Assembly: GCA_963825645.1 (NCBI GenBank)
Contig: CAWGTT010000002.1
Span: forward strand, 620,001 to 684,000
Source of the DNA: JADJPO01 sp963825645
GTDB lineage: Bacteria > Actinomycetota > Actinomycetes > Actinomycetales > Kineosporiaceae
Length of the DNA: 64,000 nucleotides
Reading direction: 5' to 3'
A program made the position numbers and the translations under genes. This document shows, piece by piece, positions 8,844-17,481 of the stretch (its first letter is position 1; each line of letters begins with the position of its first letter). The notes under the pieces were generated by a model, which was not told where the DNA came from, did not search any database, and saw only the letters and a list, made by a program, of their open reading frames with translations.

Positions 8844-9209
8844 TCATTCAGCTGCCGTCGTGAAGCGGATCGGTTTTCCTTGCTGCCTGGCGTACTCGAT
8901 CTCTTTGCTCGTCGATGCGCCGATGTACCCATCGGGGTTGACGACCAACACCTCATCAGCTAAGTCGATCTTCGCGCGGTGTAGCGCCGCCAGCCTCACA
9001 AGAACCTCTTCCCTGTCGTCGGACGAGAGGTGATCGAGTGCTTCATTGTCAGAGCGGCGAGTGCTGCCGATGCTGAGTACGATTCGACCTTCCAAGGTCT
9101 CGCGCAGACTCGCCTCGTCAAACTCAGCCAGGAACCGGGTACTTCCACAAAGGCACACGATGCGCGGCCGACTCACAGCCGGTGAGCGTACCGGGGGGTC
9201 TTGACCCAT
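8844..9209 (-). CDS. Nucleoside 2-deoxyribosyltransferase-like / NAD-type Rossmann protein
   Basis: 121 residues from ATG 9209; GTG 9176 is an alternative. The core pattern RPRIVCLCGSTRF, KIDLADEVLVVNPDGYIGAS and TSKEIEYARQQGKPIRF is shared by a family of small phage and bacterial proteins with a nucleoside-2-deoxyribosyltransferase-like fold. The Asp in KIDLADEVLV and the Glu in TSKEIEYA are in the places of conserved residues. The likely role is nucleotide binding or salvage, but there is no neighbour to indicate the substrate. There is no convincing ribosome binding site at either start. Confidence 0.72.
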   Translation of the reverse strand: MGQDPPVRSPAVSRPRIVCLCGSTRFLAEFDEASLRETLEGRIVLSIGSTRRSDNEALDHLSSDDREEVLVRLAALHRAKIDLADEVLVVNPDGYIGASTSKEIEYARQQGKPIRFTTAAE

Positions 9210-9272
9210 CGCAGTGCGACGACCCAGACTGTGACTCACGGTGACCTGGCGAGGTCGGGCGGAACGGCCCCC

Positions 9273-9340
9273 TCGGCGGCATGACCCTAAAGGCCGCTCC
9301 GCGGCATGAGGGTAAAGGCCGCTCCGCGGCAGAAGCGGGC
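9273..9340. repeat. Palindromic intergenic repeat, copy C (two units)
   Basis: The copy carries GCGGCATGACCCTAAAGGCC GCTCC and then GCGGCATGAGGGTAAAGGCC GCTCC GCGGC. The variable heptamer between the arms differs (ACCCTAAA, AGGGTAAA), but the hairpin core GGCCGCTCCGCGGC is identical in both units. Confidence 0.78.
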
Positions 9341-9468
9341 GTCTCGACGCTCTTTCCTTGCCGGTGTAGGGCAAGATGCTGCCCCCGTAATAACCGCGAC
9401 TCTGCGAGCGCGCGTGGATGCCCTCAACGCCCATGATCCGTAAGCAGTCAGGGGTATTTCGCTGAGCA

Positions 9469-11076
9469 TCAGGCGGCGAGGGCGGTCGCCGTGGTGGTGA
9501 GTCGTGGTGGCATCCAGGGGGTGCCGGTGAAGGCGTCGCGGATGGCGTCGATGGGTCGGCGGCCGTGGTTGCGGGCGCTGACGATGTAGGAGCGGATGCG
9601 GCAGTGGCGGCGCAGGGTGGTCAGGGTGCGCCAGCAGCCTTGGACCTTTTCGGCCAGTTTGAAGCCGCGGATGGCGGCCTCTGATCCGTTGTTCGTGGGG
9701 GGAACATCGTGCGGGCGGGTGGTGAACAGCCACACCTGTTTGGCATTGCGCTGCAACCGTTTCGCTAGGACCAGGCCCGGATGGTTGCCCTTGTGCCAGG
9801 GCCGGGACAGGTTGGTCGAGATGCCGACCGTGACGCCTTGGTCGTAGCTGCGTCGGGCGGCGGCGATGACGTCGTGGTCGAGGCTGGCGCCGTTGCGGCG
9901 GGCGGTGTTGATCGCATGGATCGCGCCGCGCAGGGCGTCGGCGACCTGTCGGGCCCACATCTGGCTTGCCGGGTCGATGTCGTAGGCGTCGTCCAGGTAG
10001 CGCAGCAGGTGCGACAGGCACTGCTGAACGCCGGCCAACTGCTTGTCGTAGCTGACGTAGCCGCCGAAGTCGTCGCGTACCAGGACCCCGTGGTAGTCCT
10101 CCAGGATCCCGAACGCGGTGATCGCCTTCTTCGTGCGGGTGCCGGCCGCGCCGTACCAGACCAGATCCCCGGCCAGGTCCTCGACCCGGTCGCCGGCCCA
10201 GCCACGGGTGTAGGCGCGCAGGGTCCGCGCGGTGTACACCTGCGGGTTGCTGCAGTCCTCGTTCTTCTCGGCGGCCGCCCCGGTGGCGGTCAGCGGGGCC
10301 GGGGTCTCGTCGGTCCCGAGCACCTCCTGCTCGCGCAGTGCGCCCTTCAGCTCGTCCTCGAACCCAGCGCTGGTCAACGTTGTGTCCAGGCGGGCCAGGC
10401 ACGAGGAGACGAACCCGGTGGACACCGGTGCGCCCAACAAGGCGGCCATCATGTCCGCGGCCCGTTCGATGCCGATCACGTCCTGGGATGCCAGCCAGGC
10501 CGTCGCCGCGGCCACCTGAGGGCCGTAGCAGGTCGGCCCGCCGCGGACCTGGCTCGGGGCGTCCGCGGTGGTGGGGTGCCCGCACCCGCAGACCCGGCGC
10601 ATCATCAAGTACTCGGTGACCTCGAGCGCGAACGCCGGCAGGTCGAACACCTGGACGCTGTACCCGACCTCTCCCGGGGCACCGGCCAGACCGGCGCCGC
10701 AGCCACCACAGGCGGCCGGCTCAACCGGCTTGGTGTGCTGGGGGTCGCTCACCCGGGCCAGGCCACTACCCCGATGACCGCGCTGCCCACCCTGCTTCCG
10801 CTTCTTCGCCGCCGCCCCGGGCTCACCGTTCGACCCGTCCTGGCCGGCGCCCGGTCCATCCCCGACGTCCTGCCGCCCCGCCCGTTTCTCGGCCCTGGCC
10901 TTCGCCTCGGCACCCGGGCCGTCCTGGCTGGGCGGCTGGGAGGAGTTCGAGGAGTCACGCCCAACTTGGCGCCGCAACGCTGCCAACTCGACCCGCATCG
11001 CCTCGATCAAGGTCGCCTGCTCGACCACCAGCGCCGCCAACTGCTCATACGAAGGCGGAACCGGCGGCTGAGGCAC
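9469..11076 (-). CDS. IS66-family transposase (TnpC type)
   Basis: 535 residues from GTG 11076. Order of parts: N-terminal coiled coil (about 10-38, LAALVVEQATLIEAMRVELA); a basic SNSSQPPSQDGPG linker; a zinc-binding Cys set (CGGCGAGL, CGCGHP); then the DDE catalytic domain with Asp in LGTDETPAPL, Asp in VRDDFGGY and Glu in NNGSEAAIRGFKLAEKVQG. Full length for the family, no frameshift. A group II intron sits just upstream of the start (from about 11141), so the promoter may be separated from the gene unless the intron splices. Confidence 0.92.
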   Translation of the reverse strand: MPQPPVPPSYEQLAALVVEQATLIEAMRVELAALRRQVGRDSSNSSQPPSQDGPGAEAKARAEKRAGRQDVGDGPGAGQDGSNGEPGAAAKKRKQGGQRGHRGSGLARVSDPQHTKPVEPAACGGCGAGLAGAPGEVGYSVQVFDLPAFALEVTEYLMMRRVCGCGHPTTADAPSQVRGGPTCYGPQVAAATAWLASQDVIGIERAADMMAALLGAPVSTGFVSSCLARLDTTLTSAGFEDELKGALREQEVLGTDETPAPLTATGAAAEKNEDCSNPQVYTARTLRAYTRGWAGDRVEDLAGDLVWYGAAGTRTKKAITAFGILEDYHGVLVRDDFGGYVSYDKQLAGVQQCLSHLLRYLDDAYDIDPASQMWARQVADALRGAIHAINTARRNGASLDHDVIAAARRSYDQGVTVGISTNLSRPWHKGNHPGLVLAKRLQRNAKQVWLFTTRPHDVPPTNNGSEAAIRGFKLAEKVQGCWRTLTTLRRHCRIRSYIVSARNHGRRPIDAIRDAFTGTPWMPPRLTTTATALAA

Positions 11077-11181
11077 GAGCCGGAGTCAAACATGATCAAA
11101 CCCCGGAAGCCAGCACCAACACGCTGCAGCTCACAGGGGGGTGCCGGGTCGCCCCGGGCGTTTCAGCCCGGGGCTCCCACA

Positions 11182-11215
11182 GATCCGTACGTAAGCCTCT
11201 CGGCTTATACGGCTC
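11182..11215 (-). ncRNA. Group II intron domain V
   Basis: The minus-strand 34-mer starts GAGCCGTATAAGCC and ends GGCTTACGTACGGATC. It forms the two-helix hairpin with a GAGA tetraloop and a two-base bulge, as in catalytic domain V. It lies 13 bases after the maturase stop. Confidence 0.85.
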
Positions 11216-11227
11216 CTGTCATCCTGA

Positions 11228-12490
11228 TCACCAGACACTCGGGACAGAGGGCACCCATTCCCAGTGCGCGAACATGCGCGGGAATCGTTTCACGATCCCG
11301 CGCCAGCACCGGAAGGCTTTCCGCTTCGCCCGCAACCGCTTGTACTTCTTGCGGATCCAACGCACCAGGTAGGCATTGATGCGCGCCAGGAGCTGATACA
11401 TCTCCGACCGATAGAACGCTCCGTAGTACTGCATCCAACCACGGACGACCGGGTTGATGTTCCGCGCGACGTCGACAAACTCTTGGCCGGTACGGTTGTA
11501 CAGCCGCCAGGACTGCACCTCCGCACTGATCTTCTTCAGGGCGTCCTTGCCGATCGCAGGCAGGAACGAGTTGAACTGCCGCCCGTCCTTGGCCCGCGCC
11601 TTCCGCTGCCGGAACGTGAACCCCAGGTAGGTGAACTCGGTGTGCTCGTACGAGGCACGCCGCTTGCCGTCCTGGCAGTACACGATCCGGGTCTTGTCGG
11701 GATGCAACCGCAGCCCGACCTGCTCCATCCGCATTGCGATCGCCGCCAGCACCGTTCGTGCCTGCCGTTGGCTCACGCAGTGCACCACCGCGTCATCGGA
11801 GTAGCGTTCGAACTGCACGCCCGGGAACTGGCGGGCCAGCCACGCATCAAACGCATAGTGGAGGAACAGGTTCGCGAGTACGGGCGAAATCGAGGAGCCC
11901 TGTGGGGTTCCCCGGTCTCGCATCAGCATCGTCCCGTCGGCCTGCTGCACCGGCGCCTGAAGCCACCGTTTGACGTACAGCACCACCCACGGGAGGTCGG
12001 TGTTCGCCTCGACCGCCTTGACCACGAGGTCCCATCGGACGGAGTCGAAGAACTTCTGGATGTCAAGATCAATCACCCAGTCGCGCTTCCAGCACCGCTG
12101 TTTGCAGACCTCGACCGCATCCTGTGGGGCACGCCCCGGACGGTAGCCGTAAGAGTCCGAATGGAAGATCGCCTCGACCTTCGCCTCCAGTCTCCGCGCT
12201 ACCACCGTCTGAGCGACCCGATCGGCCACGCAAGGCACCCCTAACATCCGGGTGCCCCCGCCATGCGGCTTCGGTATTTCCACTGCCCGCACCGGAGGAG
12301 GGAAGTAGCTCCCCGACGACATCCGATTCCAGACCTTGTACAGATTGTTCTTCAGGTCCGCCTCGAAGTCCGCGATGGAGCACCCGTCCACCCCTGGTGC
12401 ACCCTTATTGGCCTTGACCTTCTCCCACGCCTCCCATACTTCCCGCTTCGAAATCTCGAACGGCTTGCCTGACAACTTCAGCTCGCTCAC
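11228..12490 (-). CDS. ltrA: Group II intron reverse transcriptase/maturase
   Basis: 420 residues. RT blocks are visible in order: NKGAPGVDG (RT1), GGGTRMLGVPCVADR (RT2), SDSYGYRPGR, DLDIQKFFDSV (RT3), RGTPQGSSISPVLANLFL (RT4), FERYSDDAVVHC (RT5) and LHPDKTRIVYC (RT6). The catalytic box is YSDD where YADD is usual; Ser there is tolerated in some RTs. The C-terminus holds the maturase X/GIIM pattern (NINPVVRGWMQYYGAFY). I see no HNH endonuclease domain, so mobility would use an endonuclease-independent route. The frame is intact. Confidence 0.93.
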   Translation of the reverse strand: MSELKLSGKPFEISKREVWEAWEKVKANKGAPGVDGCSIADFEADLKNNLYKVWNRMSSGSYFPPPVRAVEIPKPHGGGTRMLGVPCVADRVAQTVVARRLEAKVEAIFHSDSYGYRPGRAPQDAVEVCKQRCWKRDWVIDLDIQKFFDSVRWDLVVKAVEANTDLPWVVLYVKRWLQAPVQQADGTMLMRDRGTPQGSSISPVLANLFLHYAFDAWLARQFPGVQFERYSDDAVVHCVSQRQARTVLAAIAMRMEQVGLRLHPDKTRIVYCQDGKRRASYEHTEFTYLGFTFRQRKARAKDGRQFNSFLPAIGKDALKKISAEVQSWRLYNRTGQEFVDVARNINPVVRGWMQYYGAFYRSEMYQLLARINAYLVRWIRKKYKRLRAKRKAFRCWRGIVKRFPRMFAHWEWVPSVPSVW

Positions 12491-13299
12491 GCGACTCCTC
12501 CCGGGGACAGCGCCCCGGTTGATCGAACGAACACGCCACGAATGACCTGACCCCTTCGCTCAACTCCCATTACAGAAGCGTCATCACTACTATGAGTCAG
12601 TCCGACTTCGCGCCCACGCAACGGTACTCAATCCCTCACGGTTTCCTCCGCTTGAGACACTCCCTCTCGCCACCCATACCTGGGGTGACAGTATCGGGGC
12701 ACGCTCTCTCCCGTTCCACACGAAAGCAGCCTGACCGGGCTCACGTCGCCTATATGCCGGACACCATCTGGCCAATAGACGGGCACCCGCCAGATTCATC
12801 CCGAGACTAGTCAGAGGCCTCGGTTTGATGTCAACCGTGTAAGTTACGACACTTCGAACAGCGATCGTCTTCCCGGCCCCTACCTGACACATCAAGTGTG
12901 CCTTTTCCCGCATCGCTCACCACGACAGGCGTCAACTAACGCAGCATGTGGGTGGTTTGGAGCCTCCCCCCGCAGGGCGACTCCGGAGGGCCGAACCTCC
13001 ATCTCCCGTGCAGCACCGCATCACGAAGCTCTACCTACATCGAGCTCCCCTCCGCGTCCGGGACGCAACTGACTGCTTCCCATGATCCCGCAATGAACAT
13101 GAGCTTTTATCGGACGACTGCGTCTTCGAATCATCACCTAGTGGCCCGTGGAGGTTCGTCGTGGATTGGGCACAGCGATTCGGCGGCATCCCGGACGTTC
13201 ACTGCAGCGATGACGAGAATTGGGTCTCTTGCGGGTCTCTGGCAGTCGCTGTCGAAATGGCCGGGGTATCAAAGCCGCAAGTGCGCTGGCGTCCGTTGC

Positions 13300-14406
13300 T
13301 CAGGCGGGTTGCTGCAGGACGTCCCCGTCGAGGACGACGAGGGACGGGCGACGCAAGACGTCGATGTCCACCCGGGGGTCTTCGGTGTAGCCGACGAGGT
13401 CCGCCGGTGCACCCTCCTCGATACCCGGCATCCCCAGGTACGACCGCGCGAGCCATGACCCGGCTCCCAGCGCTTGCTCCGGGGTCAGTCCCGCGCGCAG
13501 CAGCAACGCGATTTCGGCGGCCACCAGCCCGTGCGGCACCATCCCGGCGTCCGTGCCGGCCAGCACGGTGATGCCGCGCTCGGCGGCCTGGCGCACCACG
13601 TCGCCCTGCGCGTCGAGCAGGCGGCGGGTCTCGGTGGCTGTGGCGTCGTCTGCGCCGAACGCCCGCACCGCCTGCAACACGCCGTCCGCGATCAGTAGCG
13701 TCGGGACCAGCGCCGTGCCCGCGGCGGCGACCGCGTCCAACTGGTCCGGGGCGAGGAAGGTCGCATGCTCCAGGGAATCGAAGCCGGCCGCCAGACAGGC
13801 GTCGATGCTTTCGCGGCATGTGGCGTGTGCGGTGATCCGCACGCCGGCTCCGTGCGCCACCCGGGCGGCCTCGGCCAGCGCGTCCGCGGGGAAAGCCGGC
13901 GTGATCGCTCCACCCGGGGCGATGAAGTCGGCGATCACCTTGACCCACGCGCCCGAGGCCCTGGCCTCCTCGGCGACCGCGGCCGGCAGCTCGGCCGGTT
14001 CCACCTCCCGACCCAGACCGGGGAAGTAGCGGCCGGGGCGGGCGAGCAGGTGGCCGGCCACGATCGTGCGAGGCATGCCGTCCGCAGGACCGCGCCCCCG
14101 GGCCGCCGCGCCAAGCGGTGAGCCGGGCTCGCGCACTGCCAGCACACCGGCCTCCAGTTGGGCGCGGCCGCTCGCGGCGACGCGCTCGTCCACCGGTGCC
14201 TTGTCGCCCGCGGGACTGAACAGCGCCAGGTGGGCGTGCGCGTCAACGAGTCCCGGCACCACGAAGCCCCCGTCGAGCACGGTGACCGCGTCGTCGGGCT
14301 GCACAAGAGTGAGGCGGCGGTCGACGACGAACACGTCGCGGACGTCGCCGCCAGGCAGCACACGCCCGCGCAAGTGGAGCCGGCGGGACGGCGGTGCAGC
14401 AGACAT
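13300..14406 (-). CDS. Metal-dependent amidohydrolase (imidazolonepropionase-like)
   Basis: 368 residues from ATG 14406. Amidohydrolase-superfamily metal ligands: VDAHAHLAL (HxH, about residue 55), KV near WVKVIADFIAPGG (possible bridging Lys), ITAHATC, SLEHATF, and the final Asp in VLAGTDAGM. The C-terminal PADLVGYTEDPRVDIDVL strand is the small beta-sandwich return. This subgroup includes Xaa-Pro and Xaa-Arg dipeptidases, imidazolonepropionase-like enzymes and ochratoxinase; the substrate is unknown. It is monocistronic. No signal peptide is seen, so it acts in the cytoplasm. Confidence 0.9.
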   Translation of the reverse strand: MSAAPPSRRLHLRGRVLPGGDVRDVFVVDRRLTLVQPDDAVTVLDGGFVVPGLVDAHAHLALFSPAGDKAPVDERVAASGRAQLEAGVLAVREPGSPLGAAARGRGPADGMPRTIVAGHLLARPGRYFPGLGREVEPAELPAAVAEEARASGAWVKVIADFIAPGGAITPAFPADALAEAARVAHGAGVRITAHATCRESIDACLAAGFDSLEHATFLAPDQLDAVAAAGTALVPTLLIADGVLQAVRAFGADDATATETRRLLDAQGDVVRQAAERGITVLAGTDAGMVPHGLVAAEIALLLRAGLTPEQALGAGSWLARSYLGMPGIEEGAPADLVGYTEDPRVDIDVLRRPSLVVLDGDVLQQPA

Positions 14407-14746
14407 CAGCACCTCCGGTCTCGGCAACGGTCGCCGTGATCATCTCGCCCGCGGCGAGCCACAGCGCCCTCCCTCACGTGTGTATACAGGAACGCCACGC
14501 ACCACGCTGCGATGGCAGCATCCATGTCATCGACGAAGCCCCACAGATAGCCGGGGGCGCGGCGCCAGCGGACGCGCCCATAAACGCGCCGCGGACTCGC
14601 GCTCCACCCCACTGATGCGCCCTTGGGACCGCACCCGAGGGCAACCGGAGATCATCCCGACACGCGCGCGCAGACGCGCGTCACGGCGCGAAGGCATCCT
14701 CGCAGCGGCATCGTGCTTCCGCACGACCAGCGGCATGAGCGCGCGA
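14407..14746. other. Gene-free spacer
   Basis: This 340-base gap lies between two minus-strand genes. It carries repeated CGCG-rich words (ACGCGCGCGCAGACGCGCG near 14660) but no coherent frame, RNA or terminator that I can support. Confidence 0.35.
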
Positions 14747-15136
14747 TCAGCCGAGCTGCACTCGCAGACCGCTGAGGTCAGCGAGCACCCATGCCGACGT
14801 CAACTGACGGGCGTGCCCGGTGAAGAAGGCTGCGCCGGCATAGGAGAAGCGCCGCCCGGTGGCCGGCATGCCGGCCAGGTGGCCGTTGTGCGTCCCGGTA
14901 TAGAGCAGCCTGACGGCCGCCTGACCGCCACGAGCGACAACAGTGATCACCTCGTTGTGAAAATCGGACGAGCCCGCGCGGATGGCGTCACGGTACGAGC
15001 GCCACTCATCGCGCCCTGTCGTCTCGGTACCCAGCGATCCCCGGAAGGCGAACATTTCGGCGAGGACGTCATCGACTGCCTCGTCATCCCAACGGTTCCA
15101 CAGATCGTCGTAGAACCGCCTGATCAGGTGTTCCAT
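14747..15136 (-). CDS. SnoaL-like / NTF2-fold polyketide-cyclase-type protein
   Basis: 129 residues starting MEHLIRRFYDDLWNRWDDEA at ATG 15136. The SnoaL-like pattern includes FAFRGSLG, GRDEWRSYRDAIRAGSSDFHNEVITVVARGGQAAVRLLYTG and HLAGMPATGRRFSYAGAAFF. The conserved fold is a cone-like alpha+beta barrel used by ester cyclases, isomerases and non-enzymatic binding proteins. The His and Asp positions are compatible with catalysis, but the substrate is unknown. It is isolated, with a palindromic repeat upstream. Confidence 0.85.
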   Translation of the reverse strand: MEHLIRRFYDDLWNRWDDEAVDDVLAEMFAFRGSLGTETTGRDEWRSYRDAIRAGSSDFHNEVITVVARGGQAAVRLLYTGTHNGHLAGMPATGRRFSYAGAAFFTGHARQLTSAWVLADLSGLRVQLG

Positions 15137-15175
15137 GGAGCCAATTATTGCGGGGCCGCTCATCGGCATGGTCGA

Positions 15176-15205
15176 TCACGCGCTCCGCGGCTATGAGCGT
15201 ATGTT
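15176..15205. repeat. Palindromic intergenic repeat, partial copy D
   Basis: A degenerate or truncated unit with GCGCTCCGCGGC followed by TATGAGCGTATG. It lies between divergent genes. Confidence 0.5.
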
Positions 15206-15283
15206 GAGCCGAGCGGGTCGTGGCAGACGAGGTCGACTCGATAAGCGTTTGCCATCTTGGCTGCGACACCGGACCGTGACGGC

Positions 15284-16072
15284 ATGAACGCGGCGGCTCG
15301 GCTCCTGGCAGCCTATGACGAGCAGCTTCGCACCGACGCGGAGACCCCGAGCGCGGTCTCGGTCACCCGACACGGCCCGCTGCGCCTGGTGACCTTCGCC
15401 GGGGGGCGCGGTTTCGTCACCTACCGGGACCTGGGCGGAGCGGGCGTCGAGGGGATCCGGTGCCTCGTCGGGCAAGCACTGGCCCACTACCGGGCAGACC
15501 CCGAGATCAGCCGGGTCGAGTGGAAGTCCCGCGGACACGACCATGCGCCGGGGTTGCACGAGGCCTTGCTGGACAACGAGTTCATCCCGGGTGAGCCAGA
15601 GTCGATCATGCTGGGCCAGGCGCGGGTGCTCGCCGCCGACGCCTGCCTGCCCGAGGGGGTGATGCTGCGTCGGGTCACCGCGGAGGACGATGTCCGAGCG
15701 ATGAGCGCGATGCAGGACGAGGTCTTCGGTGACCCCGTCTCCGAGGAGATGGCGGACGCCCTCCTGCGCCGGCTGTCCTTCGGCGACGGGATGGAGCTGT
15801 GGGTCGCCGAGGCGCAGGGGCGGATCGTGAGCGCCGGGCGACTGGAGCCGGTGCGTGGGACCGTCTTCGCCGGGATCTGGGGCGGCGCTACCCGGCAGGA
15901 CTGGCGGGGTCGTGGGATCTACCGCGCGTTGACGGCCGCGTGGGCCCGATCAGCACTCGGCATGGGCAAGACGCTCATCCACAGCGACTCGACCGAGTAC
16001 TCGCGCCCGATCCTCGAACGGTCCGGACTCATCAGAGTGTCGACCACGACGCCCTACAGCTGGCGGCGCTGA
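15284..16072 (+). CDS. GNAT-family N-acetyltransferase
   Basis: 262 residues from ATG 15284 (MNAAARLLAAYDEQLR). The C-terminal half holds the GNAT core: VTAEDDVRAMSAMQDEVFG, LWVAEAQGRIVSAGRLEPV, then the acetyl-CoA-binding motif A region TRQDWRGRGIYRALTAAWA. The R/Q-x-x-G-x-G/A signature is present as RGRGIY. The N-terminal half (about residues 1-120) is a separate domain seen in two-domain actinobacterial GNATs. Substrate unknown. It is divergent from the SnoaL-like gene. Confidence 0.85.
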   Translation: MNAAARLLAAYDEQLRTDAETPSAVSVTRHGPLRLVTFAGGRGFVTYRDLGGAGVEGIRCLVGQALAHYRADPEISRVEWKSRGHDHAPGLHEALLDNEFIPGEPESIMLGQARVLAADACLPEGVMLRRVTAEDDVRAMSAMQDEVFGDPVSEEMADALLRRLSFGDGMELWVAEAQGRIVSAGRLEPVRGTVFAGIWGGATRQDWRGRGIYRALTAAWARSALGMGKTLIHSDSTEYSRPILERSGLIRVSTTTPYSWRR

Positions 16073-16208
16073 AGGCTGCCCGATGTCTTGGGTCGGCGGC
16101 CGCCGCCACCGGCACCGACCCCGAAGCCACATCGCGTCACCGCCGCGAGCCGCTCACAGAGTCCGCTAGGCTTCGCCACTCTCGCCGGCATGTGAGTGCA
16201 ATGCGAGG

Positions 16209-16814
16209 TCATCCACCAACACGCAGATTCAGGCCGTGAGGGTGTCCGTCTTTGGTGACGATCTCTGGATTAGCGGCAGGGTCGTTCAAGCGCAGGATTC
16301 GGGCCCGCTCCGCCTCGGATAAATCGGAGAGTGCAAGGACCTGCTGGAGGACATGTGACTTCCTGGCGATATAGGTGTCGATGTCCATGGAGGGATCGGC
16401 GGCCAGGTCCAGCTTGGCCGCGGCGTAGGCGTCCCGCAGGTCGCAGCGGGAACGCAAGATCGTCCGGACAGCGAGGTGGTTGCGGACGTGGAGCGTGCCG
16501 TCGATGCAGACGTAGACGTGGCGGAGCGGATCATCATCCGGCGCATCGAGAGCCTCCCGTCCTTCTACCCCGAGGTCGCCCCGGTGGCCGTAGCCGACTG
16601 CTTCAAGGCCAGCGACCGTGGCCTTCACGGCGTCCGGGTCGACAATGATGTCGATGTCCAGGATCGGCTTGGCAGCCATGCCAGGGACCGAAGTTGACCC
16701 GACGTGCTCGATCGAATGGATCGGCACTCCTCGTAGCGCTTCACGAAGACCCGCCTCGACACGTGCGAACTGGCGAGGCCAGTCATCGGAGTACGGGCTC
16801 ACGACGACTGCCAT
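16209..16814 (-). CDS. GrpB family protein (UPF0157 nucleotidyltransferase fold)
   Basis: 201 residues. Diagnostic blocks: VVVSPYSDDWPRQFARVEAG, IEHVGSTSVPGMAAKPILDIDIIV, HVYVCIDGTLHVRNHLAVRTIL and ARKSHVLQQVL. The GSTSV...PILDIDI segment is the nucleotidyltransferase-like G-S...D-x-D motif. GrpB proteins are stand-alone nucleotidyltransferase-fold enzymes; some are fused to dephospho-CoA kinase, but the biological role of the solo form is not established. It is monocistronic and convergent with the GNAT gene. Confidence 0.92.
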   Translation of the reverse strand: MAVVVSPYSDDWPRQFARVEAGLREALRGVPIHSIEHVGSTSVPGMAAKPILDIDIIVDPDAVKATVAGLEAVGYGHRGDLGVEGREALDAPDDDPLRHVYVCIDGTLHVRNHLAVRTILRSRCDLRDAYAAAKLDLAADPSMDIDTYIARKSHVLQQVLALSDLSEAERARILRLNDPAANPEIVTKDGHPHGLNLRVGG

Positions 16815-16871
16815 GTGCTGATCCTGTCACCACACGCACGCACTCAACTCGGCAGAACCAGCGACGCACGA

Positions 16872-16917
16872 CCGGCGGCAAGAGCGTAAGGCCGCGCGGA
16901 TCGCGGCAATAGCGTGC
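16872..16917. repeat. Palindromic intergenic repeat, copy E
   Basis: GCGGCAAGAGCGTAAGGCCGC then GCGGATCGCGGCAATAGCG. It has the same arrangement as copy A with a changed loop. Confidence 0.65.
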
Positions 16918-16947
16918 GTTCTGTTCGTGGTGCGGGCGGCCTCGGTG

Positions 16948-17406
16948 CTAGCCGGTGGAGTTCTCCAGGTTGGTCTTGAGCTTGCTCAGGCCCTTGGCGA
17001 CGTCGGGTTTGACCAGGGCGGCCAGGATCACCGGGAAGACCAGGCCCAGGAGGCCACCGGGCTTGGGCATGTCCAGTACCCGCTGGACCCGGGATCCGGC
17101 CCCCGAGGCGGTCACCGTGAAGGTGCTGATGAACTTCTCCCCGCCGTCGGTGGCGGTTAGCACCAGCCGGGTCGGCGCCAAGACCTCGCTGACCTCGACC
17201 TCGTTGCGGTGCTCCTTGTCGCGCGGTACCCACCCGTAGCTGGTGTAGTGGGTGCCCTGCTGCAGCGGTGTACCCGCCGCGATGCCCTCGACCCGGTAGG
17301 CCTTGGGCGACCATTCACCGTGACGGGACACATCGCACAGGTAGGCGAACACCTCGTCGGGCGGCTTGCTGACCTCGACCGAGGCGGTGGCGGTGGCACG
17401 GGACAT
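16948..17406 (-). CDS. SRPBCC (START-like) lipid-binding family protein
   Basis: 152 residues from ATG 17406. The pattern TASVEVSKPPDEVFAYLCDVSRHGEWSPK is the family N-terminus, followed by LVLTATDGGEKFISTFTVTASGAGSRVQRVLDMPKPGGLLGLVFP and a C-terminal amphipathic helix. The fold has a large hydrophobic cavity. Many actinobacterial members are described as polyketide cyclase/dehydrase-like, but specificity cannot be told. A start further upstream (17481) would add a Pro-rich segment without support. Confidence 0.85.
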   Translation of the reverse strand: MSRATATASVEVSKPPDEVFAYLCDVSRHGEWSPKAYRVEGIAAGTPLQQGTHYTSYGWVPRDKEHRNEVEVSEVLAPTRLVLTATDGGEKFISTFTVTASGAGSRVQRVLDMPKPGGLLGLVFPVILAALVKPDVAKGLSKLKTNLENSTG

Positions 17407-17481
17407 GCGCGCTCCTTCGGAAGGGTCCGGACGGTGCCCGGGCCCGGATGAGTCTGCACCCGCCACCGGGGTGGCGGTCAA

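Larger units (their letters stand above)
11141..12920 (-). mobile_element. Group II intron (ends inferred)
   Basis: The 3' part carries a textbook 34-nt domain V at 11182-11215 and a strong domain-VI-like stem (GCCCCGGGC TGAAAC GCCCGGGGC read on the minus strand). The intron probably ends ...GACCCGGCAC at 11141, which fits the AY terminal rule. The 5' end is placed at GTGAGCG (12920 downward), a looser match to GUGYG. The total of about 1.78 kb is right for an ORF-bearing intron. Exact ends need an uninterrupted homologue. Confidence 0.7.
9440..13080 (-). mobile_element. IS66-family element carrying a group II intron
   Basis: The left end begins GTAAGCAGTCAG at 9440. The right end reads CTGACTGCTTCC at 13069-13080, the inverted copy with one mismatch. 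Both are bounded by the 8-bp direct repeat CATGATCC (9432-9439 and 13081-13088); 8 bp is the usual IS66 duplication. It contains a single tnpC-type transposase with no tnpA or tnpB. Subtracting the intron leaves about 1.86 kb. The intron lies in the segment upstream of the transposase start. Confidence 0.85.

Noticed and set aside
11191..11210. IS66 right terminus at the GTAAGCC word near 11191
   Set aside because: That word belongs to the group II intron domain V; the true terminus with target duplication is at 13080.
9781..11379. Long open frame (532 codons) on the plus strand through the IS66 transposase
   Set aside because: It is the antisense shadow of the transposase. The product is Val/Gly/Arg-rich without domain features, and the minus-strand frame carries all IS66 motifs.
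13161..13300. Protein-like start VDWAQRFGGIPDVHCSDDEN on the plus strand right of the IS66 element
   Set aside because: No ribosome binding site, no family, and the frame runs into the antisense of the amidohydrolase. It could be a gene fragment but is not supported.
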